DNA from: an uncultured Kangiella sp.
GTDB lineage: Bacteria; Pseudomonadota; Gammaproteobacteria; Enterobacterales; Kangiellaceae
Reading direction: 5' to 3'
NCBI GenBank assembly: GCA_950096615.1
Contig: CATNCP010000001.1
Coordinates: 1-64,000 of the forward strand
DNA length: 64,000 nucleotides
Shown here: positions 28,330-38,218 of the stretch, piece by piece
Layout of the letters: each line of letters begins with the position of its first letter
Numbering within the stretch: the stretch's first letter is position 1
The notes under the pieces: model-generated
Told to the model about the DNA's origin: nothing
Seen by the model: only the letters and a program-made list of their open reading frames with translations
Databases searched by the model: none
Translations under genes and position numbers: made by a program

Positions 28330-28455
28330 TCAATAACCTTTATTTATTACCACCGTCTTACAAATAGACTGTCTTACCCTCCTAAGGTTGCGTAAATTTA
28401 CGTAAAAAACAAGTCTTAGAGTGTTAAAAAGTGTGATTCCACTAGTTCTAATACG

Positions 28456-28481
28456 AAAAAAGGACTCAACGAGCCCTTTTT
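28456..28481 (-). terminator. Rho-independent terminator of gcdH
   Basis: On the minus strand the stem AAAGGGCTC/GAGTCCTTT with loop GTT is followed by TTTTTTCG. It lies just after the acyl-CoA dehydrogenase stop codon. Confidence 0.8.
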
Positions 28482-28507
28482 GTATAAAATTCAAACATTT
28501 TGTGGGA

Positions 28508-29686
28508 TTACATAAATGCCTGTAGCCCGGTCTGTGAGCGTCCAAGAATGAGCGCATGAATATCATGAGTTCCCTCATAAGTGTTCACAGCCTCTAAATT
28601 CATAGCATGACGAATCACATGGAACTCATCACAAATACCATTACCACCGTGCATATCACGGGCCATACGAGCAATGTCCAACGCCTTGCCACAAGAGTTA
28701 CGTTTTACTAATGAAATCATTTCAGGAGCAAATCGTTTCTCATCAATTAAGCGGCCAACACGTAGGGCTGCCTGTAAGCCAATGGTGATTTCCGTTTGCA
28801 TGTCTGCTAGCTTCTTCTGATAAAGCTGGTTTCCAGCTAACGGTTTGTTAAACTGCTTACGATCCAAGCCGTATTGACGTGCGGCGTGCCAACAGAACTC
28901 TGCAGCACCCATAGCTCCCCAAGCGATACCATAGCGTGCACGATTGAGACAACCGAAAGGTCCTCTTAAGCCTTTAACCTCAGGGAACATATTCTCTTCA
29001 GGTACAAACACACCATCCATCACAATTTCGCCGGTTGTCGACGCTCGTAGAGAGAATTTACCGTCGATTTTAGGTGCCGATAGACCTTCCATACCTTTTT
29101 CAAGTACGAAGCCACGGATATCACCTTCATCATCTTTTCCCCACACCACAAAAACGTCTGCGATTGGTGAGTTAGTAATCCACATTTTAGTGCCGCTTAA
29201 TGAGTAACCACCCTCGACCTTTTTAGCGCGAGTTTTCATGCTAGCAGGGTCTGAGCCAGAATCAGGCTCTGTTAAACCAAAACAACCGACCCACTCTCCA
29301 GTAGCCAGTTTAGGAAGGTATTTTTCTTTCTGCGCTTCTGTACCGTATTCGTTGATCGGATGCATGACTAAGCTAGACTGAACCGATAAAGCAGAACGAT
29401 AACCTGAATCTACACGCTCAACTTCACGAGCTACTAAGCCGTAGGCAACGTAAGATGCCCCTGCACAGCCGTAACCATCAATAGTCGAACCCAGTAACCC
29501 AAGCTCACCTAGTTCCGTCATGATTTCACGATGGAAATGCTCATGGCGGTTGGCCTCCAGTACACGAGGCATCAACTTATTTTGGCAATAATCTCGAGCT
29601 GTATCACGAATTAATCGCTCTTCTTCAGTTAACTGCTCATCAAGTAGTAGGATGTCATCCCAATGTTCTAGTAAGGCTTTAGACAT
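28508..29686 (-). CDS. gcdH: Glutaryl-CoA dehydrogenase (acyl-CoA dehydrogenase family)
   Basis: The track extends to 29797, but the extra 37 residues run up to the upstream terminator and are not family-like. The start at 29686 ([20 protein letters not shown]) gives 392 aa, the usual GcdH length. ACAD motifs present include [17 protein letters not shown] and [20 protein letters not shown] with the catalytic Glu. The protein resembles glutaryl-CoA dehydrogenase, which oxidatively decarboxylates glutaryl-CoA to crotonyl-CoA in lysine/tryptophan breakdown. It has no pathway neighbours. Confidence 0.88.
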   Translation of the reverse strand: MSKALLEHWDDILLLDEQLTEEERLIRDTARDYCQNKLMPRVLEANRHEHFHREIMTELGELGLLGSTIDGYGCAGASYVAYGLVAREVERVDSGYRSALSVQSSLVMHPINEYGTEAQKEKYLPKLATGEWVGCFGLTEPDSGSDPASMKTRAKKVEGGYSLSGTKMWITNSPIADVFVVWGKDDEGDIRGFVLEKGMEGLSAPKIDGKFSLRASTTGEIVMDGVFVPEENMFPEVKGLRGPFGCLNRARYGIAWGAMGAAEFCWHAARQYGLDRKQFNKPLAGNQLYQKKLADMQTEITIGLQAALRVGRLIDEKRFAPEMISLVKRNSCGKALDIARMARDMHGGNGICDEFHVIRHAMNLEAVNTYEGTHDIHALILGRSQTGLQAFM

Positions 29687-29797
29687 ATTCGTTTTAGTTC
29701 TAATAAATGTTGAATGGAATATACGCAATCTTAGCAAATTTAACCAGTTCATAGCCACTGGTCTGATGAGGAGTTCGATGTAAGCGACTCTTCCCAT

Positions 29798-29824
29798 AAA
29801 AAAGCCAGCTCGAAAGCTGGCTCG
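29798..29824 (-). terminator. Rho-independent terminator of the first S8 protease gene
   Basis: On the minus strand AGCCAGC/GCTGGCT with loop TTTCGA is followed by TTTTTTATG. Its position between the S8 protease stop and gcdH supports the later gcdH start. Confidence 0.85.
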
Positions 29825-29878
29825 TAAGAATAAAAAGACCGTCCCTGGCTAAAAGCCTCCCACTGGAGATTTAAATTC

Positions 29879-32371
29879 TTAATTAGTTTGCGACAAGTAG
29901 TAACGGCTCATTGCTACTGCAAAGTCTGCGCGGCTCATTAACTCTTGTGGAGAGAAGTGAGCAACAATAGTCGGTTCTAGGTCAAACGGTCCTTGCTCAA
30001 CGCTAAAACTAACTCCAAGAACGCCGCGGTCAATCGCATGCTGTACATAGTGCTTTAGACCTTCTGGGATGCTATCTTGGTCCGCGATTACGACTCGCTC
30101 GTCACCAAATGTTGCTGTTACATTCGTGCCATCATAGCTTGAGTCAACGCCTTCTAAACCTAGTGACTGCATTAATGAATAAGCCACATCAAGCTTGCTC
30201 ACCTTGCCTTTCGGGTCAAATGTTGAACCACTAGCAGACATTACTGGAGCTTGTTGTTGTGCACGGTCTTTTAATGCGCCACCCGTCTGCGTCACAGCGT
30301 TGACACTTGCTGAGTTAGCAGTTTTGACGTCAACAAACGTTTTATCCGCAGCGTCGTTCGATTGACGGATACCAGCACCTAATGTCAGGAAGTCAGCCAT
30401 TTCAGCACGAGTTAATAAACGATCTGGCTTGAAGCCGTTGGCAGTACCATCAACCAACTGCTCGCTTACTGCATGCTCAATGAAACCTTGCGCTGGATGC
30501 CCTACAACATCGTCTAGACCGACAAAACCATCTGTGCGAATCATTTTGATATTCGCTTGGATGGTACTAGGAGCACCGTAACCGTTAGTAACGCCAGCTG
30601 GGTCTAGAGCTACGCCTGATACAGAACCCACACCGCCTGCTTTGATGACCCACTCACCTGGCTCACCTGGAGCTACTACCGCGATGTTCTCGCCTAATAC
30701 TGGTAACGCAATGCTAGAACCATAACGCTTACCTGAAGGGCTGGTTAGGGTCAGGGCAACCGTATTATCTGAAACCTGAGCACTCGCCATAACCAATGAA
30801 ATATCACTGTCTACGTTGAATGGAGTTCCTGGGTTATCACCCACAGGAGCAAAAGGAACGCTGGTTGGAAAGTCACGCGCTAAAGACGTTAGTGAAGCTG
30901 CGTTAAAATCGCGATTAACCTTCGTGGTTTGACCGAAATCTTGGCTTTCTTCAAGCACCGCTTTTACCGCGGCATAAGCGTTTACATAACCCGCACCAGC
31001 TTCCCATGGCTCTAGGCCAGGCATGTTAGTAGCAGTATTTTGAAGAATGCGTTTGACGTCACTCCAGTTTAGCGAAGGGTCTGCTTCTAACATCAAAGCA
31101 ACCACGCCTGAGATATGTGGTGCTGACATTGAAGTACCACTTGAATGCGTATAGTAAGGAACTTGCGCAGGTGGTAATAAATCAACATCATCAGTGATGC
31201 TTAACCAAGATGTACTACCTAGCGACGCACGTGCTGAAGCAATATCAACACCTGGTGCAGTAATCGTTGGGCGATCAACCCACTCATAAGTTTCACCGTC
31301 TACCTCAACAGTGCCGCCCTTGCCTTTCACACCACGTGAACTAAAGTCAGCTAAGTTACCGTCTTTATCGCCTGCTGCAACAGTGACAACCCATGGTGCT
31401 TTTTTGAAGTTACCTGTAATAGTACTTTCGCCGTTTCCTGAGTTACCTGCTGAGAACACAACGATGACACCGTTATCGCTTAATCGCTTAGTAATAACGT
31501 TTGTCGGATCGTCTGGATTAAAGTCTGTACCCACATCGCCCGTATTACCGAAAGAGTTTGAAATCACACGAATGTTGTATTCGAATTGATGACTTAGTGC
31601 ATAGTCGAAGCCACCTAACGTATCAAGAATGAATAGACCAGCGCCTGAGCCATAACCAATGATTTTAGCACCAGGAGCAACGCCTTCTTGCTCACCACTC
31701 GACATGCTACCGTTACCGCCAATCGTGCCTGCTACGTGAGTACCATGGCCACCGGCAATATCGGTATTCGCAATATTTTCTTGATAAGTAATTGGAGCGA
31801 GATCGCTAAATGAGCGTAAGTTTGTTTGTGCTAACACGTTTTGCACAACGTGATTAGGGTATTTTAGGTCTGGGTGAGTACCGTCTACACCAGAGTCATT
31901 AACGACAACACCAATACCACGGCCTGAGAATGGCATGCCTTGGTTGCGTAAACTGCTGTCTGCACGCAAGCGATCCACACCTGTGATTTGTGTAGCGCCT
32001 TGATTGTCATAAGTGAGTTCAGAGTTGTGCCATACAGAGCGTACGTCATCACGTGAATAAATCGCATCGATTTGTGATTTAGTAGCAAGAAGACCAACAA
32101 TTGGAACATTCTGCAAGCTGACTCCAGACGTAACGCCTAGTTGCTCTAGTGCGTTTAACTGAAGAGGCGTCGCAGGACCTTCACCTTCAAAAGTTACAAT
32201 GACCTCAAACACTTCAGCTTCAGATGCTGTTGGAAGCATTTCGCTTAATTGAGGACCTAATGATTTTGCTGACAAGCCTAAAGAAGTTACGCCAAGTCCC
32301 GCTGCAAGCATCGCTGCTTGTAACGGCTTTGATTTAAATAATGATGTTGTTTTCATGTTTTGTCTACCCAT
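29879..32371 (-). CDS. Secreted S8 subtilisin-like protease with SLH-like C-terminal repeats (copy 1)
   Basis: The 830-aa protein has an N-terminal export signal (about 15-36), an inhibitor-like prosegment (VFEVIVTFEGEG; ATKSQIDAI) and a complete S8 triad: Asp159 in VNDSGVDGTHPDL, His209 in GGHGTHVAG, Ser414 in SSGTSMSAPH. After a beta-rich linker come SLH-like repeats: GFVGLDDVVGHPAQGFIEHA with FKPDRLLTRAEMADFL; FDPKGKVSKLDVAYSLMQ; and YVQHAIDRGVLG with FSPQELMSRADFAVAMSRYY. AGGA precedes the ATG by eight bases. It is closely similar to copy 2 at 39226, so it is a duplication. It is expected to be secreted or held at the cell surface; the substrate is unknown. Confidence 0.9.
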   Translation of the reverse strand: MGRQNMKTTSLFKSKPLQAAMLAAGLGVTSLGLSAKSLGPQLSEMLPTASEAEVFEVIVTFEGEGPATPLQLNALEQLGVTSGVSLQNVPIVGLLATKSQIDAIYSRDDVRSVWHNSELTYDNQGATQITGVDRLRADSSLRNQGMPFSGRGIGVVVNDSGVDGTHPDLKYPNHVVQNVLAQTNLRSFSDLAPITYQENIANTDIAGGHGTHVAGTIGGNGSMSSGEQEGVAPGAKIIGYGSGAGLFILDTLGGFDYALSHQFEYNIRVISNSFGNTGDVGTDFNPDDPTNVITKRLSDNGVIVVFSAGNSGNGESTITGNFKKAPWVVTVAAGDKDGNLADFSSRGVKGKGGTVEVDGETYEWVDRPTITAPGVDIASARASLGSTSWLSITDDVDLLPPAQVPYYTHSSGTSMSAPHISGVVALMLEADPSLNWSDVKRILQNTATNMPGLEPWEAGAGYVNAYAAVKAVLEESQDFGQTTKVNRDFNAASLTSLARDFPTSVPFAPVGDNPGTPFNVDSDISLVMASAQVSDNTVALTLTSPSGKRYGSSIALPVLGENIAVVAPGEPGEWVIKAGGVGSVSGVALDPAGVTNGYGAPSTIQANIKMIRTDGFVGLDDVVGHPAQGFIEHAVSEQLVDGTANGFKPDRLLTRAEMADFLTLGAGIRQSNDAADKTFVDVKTANSASVNAVTQTGGALKDRAQQQAPVMSASGSTFDPKGKVSKLDVAYSLMQSLGLEGVDSSYDGTNVTATFGDERVVIADQDSIPEGLKHYVQHAIDRGVLGVSFSVEQGPFDLEPTIVAHFSPQELMSRADFAVAMSRYYLSQTN

Positions 32372-32420
32372 TTAGTAATTCCTAAATGAGCATGCCATGA
32401 AACCAGATGACGTGGGTATC

Positions 32421-32434
32421 GGGGAAAACCCCTA
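32421..32434 (-). promoter_or_regulatory. GGGG-N4-CCCC inverted motif, S8 copy 1
   Basis: On the minus strand this reads TAGGGGTTTTCCCC, ending 50 bases before the start codon. The same TAGGGG-N4-CCC pattern lies upstream of the other two S8 protease genes. It is a candidate operator, possibly for the adjacent NarL-type regulator; this is inference. Confidence 0.6.
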
Positions 32435-32494
32435 GAAATATTGCCGTTACTACCTAGCTAAAGAGGTAAGACCAATAAGATTGAAAAATTTTCT

Positions 32495-33130
32495 TTAAAT
32501 CAATAGCTTATGTTGCGCAGCATACTTCACTAACTCAGCAGAATTAGCCACGTTAAGCTTGTCTAATACCTTACCTCGATGGTTTTCAGCAGTTTTAACA
32601 CTAATATCGAGAGCTTTAGCGACTTCTTTAGTAGTTTTACCATCGACCACAAGGTGAAAAACTTCACGTTCGCGCTTGGTTAAGTTCTTGTAGGGGTCGC
32701 TCCATTTGTCTGGCTGTGTGTATTGATTAGCCAAAACTTGAGCAGCATATTGGCTGTAGTAACTTTTCCCACTAGCCAATGTCTTGACAGCTTGGATTAA
32801 CTCCTCGCTGGCACTATCTTTTAATAAATAACCGGAAGCTCCAGCACGAACCATGTGAATCACATACTCTTCCTCTTCGTGCATGGTTAGTACTAAAATC
32901 CGGCAATCAGGTAGCTTTTGATGAATACGCTTCACTACTTCCATGCCATTTAACTCAGGCATACTAATATCGACAACCGCAATCTGTGGTTCAAGCTCAA
33001 ATGCTTTCTCAACGGCCTCAATACCATTGGAAGCTTCCCCAACAACCATGCAATCATCATCTTTAGCCAGGATACTGACTAAGCCTTGCCTTAAGATAGT
33101 ATGGTCATCGGCTAATAGCACTCGGATCAT
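32495..33130 (-). CDS. NarL/FixJ-family response regulator
   Basis: The 211-aa protein has an N-terminal receiver domain (acidic pocket ADDH, phospho-acceptor Asp54 in VVDISMPEL, LTMHEEEEYV, switch Lys in LLKDSASEE). The C-terminal LuxR-type helix-turn-helix spans about residues 145-205 (LTKREREVFHLVVDGKTTKE, DISVKTAENHRGKVLDKL). It begins two bases after the histidine kinase stop, so the two form a cognate pair. It probably activates transcription when phosphorylated; the motif shared by the three protease promoters is the obvious candidate target. Confidence 0.92.
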   Translation of the reverse strand: MIRVLLADDHTILRQGLVSILAKDDDCMVVGEASNGIEAVEKAFELEPQIAVVDISMPELNGMEVVKRIHQKLPDCRILVLTMHEEEEYVIHMVRAGASGYLLKDSASEELIQAVKTLASGKSYYSQYAAQVLANQYTQPDKWSDPYKNLTKREREVFHLVVDGKTTKEVAKALDISVKTAENHRGKVLDKLNVANSAELVKYAAQHKLLI

Positions 33131-33132
33131 AG

Positions 33133-33861
33133 TTAGTTACTCCCCACTAGTAACATCTTAATTTCGCTGCCCTCTCCAAGCTTTGATTGAATCATTAGCT
33201 GCCCCCCAAAGGCAGCAACACGATCTTGCATCGCAGACAAACCAAAACCATCTGGTCCTAAAGCTTTTTCAGTATCCATGCCAACACCATCATCTATAAC
33301 TTTGACCATTAATAAACTCGGCTGTGAAACGACTTGCACACTGATGTGTTCGGCTTCTGCATGTTTAATCGCATTGGTAATGGACTCCTGCACAACCCGA
33401 AAAACCAATGTTTGGGTTTCCCCATCAAGCTCATGAGCTAACTGGGCTTCTAATGTAATATCGGCTTTTTCTTCTTCGCGCATAACGCGCGTTAACCATT
33501 TCAGCGCCGGCTCTAATCCCAAATCATCCAAAATTCTAGGACGCATCAGGCGCGAAATTTTTCGTGTATCGCTTAGGGCTTGTCGCGCTAACTCTAAACT
33601 ATCCTGCAGGCTCTTCAGAGTCTCATCAGACACATCCTCTTTTGCCGTCAACTCAATTTGATTGATTAATGCAGTTAGTAGTTGCCCAACCCCATCATGC
33701 AGTTCACGAGCAATATGTTTGCGCTCATCTTCTTGTACACGCCAAACACGCTTAGCTAAGCTGCGCATTTGAGTATTCCCACTGGCCAGATTTTCTGCAA
33801 TCTGACTTTGCTTAAGACTTAATGCATCAAGCATCTTGCTTATCTCATCACTCTTTGTCAT
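33133..33861 (-). CDS. Soluble histidine kinase (HisKA_3 / HATPase)
   Basis: The track start at 33885 is a TTG. The ATG at 33861 has GGAG seven bases before it and gives 242 aa. A short coiled coil is followed by the HisKA_3 dimerisation helix ERKHIARELHDGVGQLLTAL with phospho-accepting His55, then the ATPase domain (ESITNAIKHAEAEHI, VIDDGVGMD, GFGLSAMQDRV). No membrane helix and no PAS, GAF or other input domain is present. The start overlaps the Ser/Thr kinase stop by 14 bases. Its input is therefore likely a protein partner encoded next to it. Confidence 0.92.
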   Translation of the reverse strand: MTKSDEISKMLDALSLKQSQIAENLASGNTQMRSLAKRVWRVQEDERKHIARELHDGVGQLLTALINQIELTAKEDVSDETLKSLQDSLELARQALSDTRKISRLMRPRILDDLGLEPALKWLTRVMREEEKADITLEAQLAHELDGETQTLVFRVVQESITNAIKHAEAEHISVQVVSQPSLLMVKVIDDGVGMDTEKALGPDGFGLSAMQDRVAAFGGQLMIQSKLGEGSEIKMLLVGSN

Positions 33862-36800
33862 TAATTTGCTCCATGAAAAGGTCAACTTGCGGTTGACCGT
33901 CTGAAAAATAACGTCCTTGCAATGAAATAAGGTGCTGCTGTTGTTGCTCAGATAATTGTTGTTTTAATTCGGTAAAGCTCTTTAAGGCTTTTAATGCGCT
34001 ATCATTGGCTTTTTCTGAGTTTTTTATCATGCCGTAATAAATACTTTCTAACCGCTCTATTTGATAATTTCTCCAATAAGTACCAACGCCTCGCTTCAGC
34101 ATAACAAGTTGGTCTAGTACAGTTTTTAGGGACTCATCATCACCCTTTTGAGCATGAAAGAATCCTAAAAGAATGAGCTTCCTAAGTAAGTAGTAACGAT
34201 GCAAGTCTAGATCGTATTGGTCAAACTTCTGACTGACCTCGACAAACTCATCCCCAGTATTCTCTTTATTCGCTGCATTATTGAATAACAATATTTCTAA
34301 CTGATGGACTAAACTTTCCAACGCGGCTTTCGACGTGACCTGCTCGAACTTCTGCTCAGCGGTAGTCTCAGTCTCCTCGCCTCGATATAAACTCAGTCTT
34401 GAATCCAAGGTGTTATATATAAGCTGTTGTGAACGATTTTTTTCCTGCTCCATCAATGGTGTAAGCTCGGTTAACATCGACTCAGCTTGTTGGTATGCAC
34501 CAGTTGAAATATACCAATCAGTTAACCACAAACTGAACTCCACTTGCCCTCGGACATCTTGGCGCTGTTTAAGCTCGGCTTTAATATCTGACAACTGTAG
34601 TGGCGGTTGCTCAAAGTTGCCTTGTATAAAAGCAATTTTGGCTAAGTAAGCCTTTGAAACTATGGTTTCTTCGGTTAGGTTCAACTCTTCAGACTTCTCT
34701 AAAGCAGACTGATACATGCGATACGCTGACTGCCAGTTACCTTTTTGTAGCTCAAGCTGCGCCATATTCTCATTAACACGAACCACACCTACCGGGTCAT
34801 CAACCTTTTCGTAATAAGCTTTAGCCTGTTCCCAATAAATAGTCGCTTGCTCTTCATCAGAGAGTAAAAAGAAAATATAGGCGACGTTATTAAGACTTTC
34901 AGCCTTTAGCCAATCGTCATCAAGCTTCATTCGGATACTTAATGATGCTTGAAAGTGCTCTAATGCTTTCGAGTATAGTCCTTGCTCCTCCGCGATAACC
35001 CCAAGCTCGTTAAATAGATCAGCTTGTTTGATAGCATCATTTCTCGTTTCGTTTGTTTCCAATGCTTTAAGCAAGCTTTCTTCTGCTTTATGGTACTCGC
35101 CCTTTACCGCGTAAACAGACGCTAAGTTAGAGAGGCTGGTAACGACCCCACGCTTATCATCCATTTTTTCACGAGCAGTTAATCCCTGCTGGTAATAATC
35201 AAGCGCTAAGTCCAACTGGCCTAGCCGGTGATGTGCGACACCAAACGCGTTAAGTACATCGCCTTGCAACTGAGTGTTTTTGAGCTTTTTCGCGGTTACC
35301 AGGGCTTTTACTAAATAGTTATCAACGGCTTCCTGAGTCTCGCCCTGCCAGATGGCGACTTTAGACAGTTCATACCATGCAATAGGATGATTCTCATCGT
35401 TTTCGACAACAGTGATTAGCTCTTGCTTGGCGGTTTCCAGAGACTGCTGCTCGATAAGGAGTTGTGCTAGCCCCAAACGTGTATCACTATTATTCGGAAG
35501 CTGTTGTAAAATACTACGATAAGTCTCGATTGCCGCGTCAATATCGCCAGCAAGCAACTGCAACTCTGCTTGAGTCTGTTTACGAACCAGTGAATTCTCT
35601 GGTGACGTTTCCATGGCCTTTTGCAACGCAGATTCAGCCTCTAAAACATTCCCTTTCGACGCTTCGAGTTGACCGAGTAATAGCCAGCCTTTACTGTATT
35701 CAGGCTCCGTTTCTAACAATATCTCTAGTTGTTCTTTTGCTCTGCCACCCTCGCCCTTTTGTAGCAAAGCTTCTACGTCGGAAATAGCTTCAAGACTGAT
35801 ACCTTGAGGAAGGTATGACTCTGTATCAAGAGACTCTAATCCAAACTGGTTATTCACAGCAGTGACCAATGAAGAAAACTCTTGAGCTAACCCTTCTTTA
35901 CTCGATTGAAACTGAATAATGTCCGACGTCTCAACAGTGTTTCCAGCTACACGAATTAACTCCGCATTAACTTGATACTGACTAGGGCCAACCGGAACTA
36001 GCTTGGTGTTAAGTAAATAAGAGCTTTGCGTAAGGTCACTAATAACTTTTAGCTTTTGTTGATCTAACGGTGTTTGATAACCGAGTAAATCCATGGTTTC
36101 TCGCGAGCGCTCATAACCAACGATTCGTAGCTCAGAGATTTGTGAAAGCTCATCGGAAAGCAAGTGTGGTAAACCATCAGTCAGCCAAGCTTCCGTGGAC
36201 TTAGTGTCGAAAGGCAACACAGCCAACGACTGTAGGCCCTCTTGTTGTGCCACAATCGACTGCTCTGAAACTATCGACTTATCTCCACGAAAAAGGTAAA
36301 TCCCTGCAGCCACCAAAACTAAGACTACAGTAGCCACGCCAATGGCAGTTACTGTAGAGTTTCGTTTAGGGCTTTTATCTGAACTGGATTTAATCAACTG
36401 TCTTACTTCTAAAACAGTTTTTGGCCTGGAGTCAGCTAAAGGCGCGATACAATGCTGTACAACCTTTTCATATTGAGAAAAAGCTTTCTCAAGCTTAATG
36501 TTTTGTGATTGGAGCTTCTCTTTTATCAGTTCTGCTTGTGTTTGGGCCTGATATGGTAACTCTTTTGTAATCAGCTCATAAAGAATCAACCCAAAAGCGT
36601 AAATATCAATCGAGGCTGCTGCTTTACCAGACTCAAGGTATTCTGGTGGCGAGTATAAGGGTGTTCCTGTAATGACAGCGGAGGCTTGGTCGCCTACGGC
36701 GCTAGCGATACCAAAATCAGCAATATAAAGGTGATCATCACTATCTATAAGAATATTGTCGGGCTTAAGGTCTTTGTGACTAATCCCTTTAGACTCTGTA

Positions 36801-37243
36801 ACTTCTAGCGCAGACAGTATCTGTTCTATAAAGCCATTAAGTGTCTCTTCCTTGACCTTATGCTGTTCTATACAGTCTTTAAGCGTATCCCCTTGGATCC
36901 AGTCCATAGTAATAAAGTGCGTATTATCATCTTCATAATACTCATGGACGCGAACAATATTGGGGTGGGACAATTGTCGCAGAGTCAGGATTTCGTTCTT
37001 AAATACTCGTAAAGAGTCATCCGATACCAGGTGTGCGTGAAGAACTTTAATGGCGACATCAGAATCAAGCTGTAGATCAGTAGCTTTGTAGACGCAACCA
37101 AAGCGGCCGCAACCTTGCAGGGATTGAATTTTAAAGCGCCCCACCAAAACAGAGTCAGTCTCGAGGGTCGCTGGCTTGGATAATACTTGTGTTTCTTTTA
37201 ACGAATCGGACTTAGTATTTTTATCTAAGTCATCATGCCCCAT
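33848..37243 (-). CDS. Membrane Ser/Thr protein kinase with TPR-rich C-terminal region
   Basis: The 1131-aa protein has a Hanks-type kinase domain at about 35-285: glycine loop GCGRFGCVY, Lys66 in VAIK, catalytic HKDLKPDN (Lys in place of the HRD Arg), DFG at 176-178, and TPLYSPPEYLES. One membrane helix (about 298-317) follows. The next section resembles the TolB-like domain of FlgO/CyaD-type proteins (LAVLPFDTKSTEAWLTDGLP). At least eight TPR-like repeats cover about 490-900 (for example ALDYYQQGLTAREKMDDKRG). With one helix, the TPR region should be periplasmic. All kinase motifs needed for activity are present. Cotranscribed with FHA-GAF upstream and the histidine kinase downstream. Confidence 0.9.
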   Translation of the reverse strand: MGHDDLDKNTKSDSLKETQVLSKPATLETDSVLVGRFKIQSLQGCGRFGCVYKATDLQLDSDVAIKVLHAHLVSDDSLRVFKNEILTLRQLSHPNIVRVHEYYEDDNTHFITMDWIQGDTLKDCIEQHKVKEETLNGFIEQILSALEVTESKGISHKDLKPDNILIDSDDHLYIADFGIASAVGDQASAVITGTPLYSPPEYLESGKAAASIDIYAFGLILYELITKELPYQAQTQAELIKEKLQSQNIKLEKAFSQYEKVVQHCIAPLADSRPKTVLEVRQLIKSSSDKSPKRNSTVTAIGVATVVLVLVAAGIYLFRGDKSIVSEQSIVAQQEGLQSLAVLPFDTKSTEAWLTDGLPHLLSDELSQISELRIVGYERSRETMDLLGYQTPLDQQKLKVISDLTQSSYLLNTKLVPVGPSQYQVNAELIRVAGNTVETSDIIQFQSSKEGLAQEFSSLVTAVNNQFGLESLDTESYLPQGISLEAISDVEALLQKGEGGRAKEQLEILLETEPEYSKGWLLLGQLEASKGNVLEAESALQKAMETSPENSLVRKQTQAELQLLAGDIDAAIETYRSILQQLPNNSDTRLGLAQLLIEQQSLETAKQELITVVENDENHPIAWYELSKVAIWQGETQEAVDNYLVKALVTAKKLKNTQLQGDVLNAFGVAHHRLGQLDLALDYYQQGLTAREKMDDKRGVVTSLSNLASVYAVKGEYHKAEESLLKALETNETRNDAIKQADLFNELGVIAEEQGLYSKALEHFQASLSIRMKLDDDWLKAESLNNVAYIFFLLSDEEQATIYWEQAKAYYEKVDDPVGVVRVNENMAQLELQKGNWQSAYRMYQSALEKSEELNLTEETIVSKAYLAKIAFIQGNFEQPPLQLSDIKAELKQRQDVRGQVEFSLWLTDWYISTGAYQQAESMLTELTPLMEQEKNRSQQLIYNTLDSRLSLYRGEETETTAEQKFEQVTSKAALESLVHQLEILLFNNAANKENTGDEFVEVSQKFDQYDLDLHRYYLLRKLILLGFFHAQKGDDESLKTVLDQLVMLKRGVGTYWRNYQIERLESIYYGMIKNSEKANDSALKALKSFTELKQQLSEQQQQHLISLQGRYFSDGQPQVDLFMEQINDKE

Positions 37244-37303
37244 TAATCTGCGCTCCTGTGGCTAATAGCCCAATATAGTAGTTTTCAGGAAGTACGACTA
37301 ATA

Positions 37304-38203
37304 CTAGTGTACTGCTAATATTTGCTCTTTAATTGGTTGTTGTTCGGCAAATATATGTTCCGGAATATTACTCAATATAGCAGATATTTCGTTTTGTAAA
37401 ACAATAGCTTCCGAATTTATTTTAATTTGTTCAGAAACTAAGTTGAGGATTTCTAGATCAAGCTCAGTTAAAACCTTATTCGCTTCTTTACTGTCGGTAT
37501 AAACCACTCCAACTAAATTGTTATCAGCCAGCAAAGGAATGCAAGCCAACGCCGCTATCTGCTTACGTTGAATGCTTTCTCGCGACGCCAATAAGTGGTC
37601 TAGCTTTACATCCATAGCAAGCACAGGGCTGCGTTGCTGCAGTGCTCTTTGCATCGCACCGACACTCCCTTCAAAAGATTTACTATGAAAGTCTTGGTGT
37701 GACATACCTTTGGCCGCACAAACAGTTAGAGCCTCAGGTGAATTACCCAGCATAACTAAGCCACGCTGAGTTCCAGTTAGGTTTAGCAGCGAATACAGTT
37801 GCTCATCTAACGCATCAAGTAAGGATTGGCTAGCAAGCTCGTTATATGACTTTCTAGATTGCTGTATACGCCATTCATTATGAGCATCTATTGAATCTAG
37901 TTGCTGTTTGGTTTTCAGCTCAAACAAACAATCAATTTCACCCAATGAAATAATATCGTTTGAAGACAGTTGACCATCATCGATCACTTGTCCGTTTATT
38001 CGTACACCATTTGAACTTAAACCATCTTTCAAATACCAGTGTTCTCCACGAGCATTCACTAAGGCATGCTTTCTGGACACACTAGGGTGATTAAGCCTGA
38101 CCTCACAATCATGGTCTCTCCCGACCTGATACTGTGAGTTTTCAAAAAGAACGCTTTCCTTAGCCGGCAAATCAGGATAACAAGCTGTTATTCTGGCTGG
38201 CAT
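37304..38203 (-). CDS. FHA-GAF domain signalling protein
   Basis: The 299-aa soluble protein has an N-terminal FHA domain (about 20-95) with the phosphothreonine-binding residues in place: Gly28-Arg29, SRKH at 43-46 and Asn65 in SSNG. A helical linker and a GAF domain follow (about 125-275; LYSLLNLTGTQRGLVMLGNS, ALACIPLLADNNLVGVVYTD). It is likely to read threonine phosphorylation made by the neighbouring kinase and to bind a small ligand through GAF. It has no output domain, so it would act as an adaptor. The gap to the secreted-protein gene before it is 15 bases. Confidence 0.9.
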   Translation of the reverse strand: MPARITACYPDLPAKESVLFENSQYQVGRDHDCEVRLNHPSVSRKHALVNARGEHWYLKDGLSSNGVRINGQVIDDGQLSSNDIISLGEIDCLFELKTKQQLDSIDAHNEWRIQQSRKSYNELASQSLLDALDEQLYSLLNLTGTQRGLVMLGNSPEALTVCAAKGMSHQDFHSKSFEGSVGAMQRALQQRSPVLAMDVKLDHLLASRESIQRKQIAALACIPLLADNNLVGVVYTDSKEANKVLTELDLEILNLVSEQIKINSEAIVLQNEISAILSNIPEHIFAEQQPIKEQILAVH

Positions 38204-38218
38204 AATCTCAACACCTCA

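Noticed and set aside
28330-28578. 82-aa minus-strand ORF before prc
   Set aside because: It covers the gcdH terminator and the end of gcdH in another frame and has no recognisable features.
29687-29797. The upstream extension of gcdH in the ORF track
   Set aside because: It reaches the terminator of the preceding gene, has no family similarity, and the ATG at 29686 gives the usual length.
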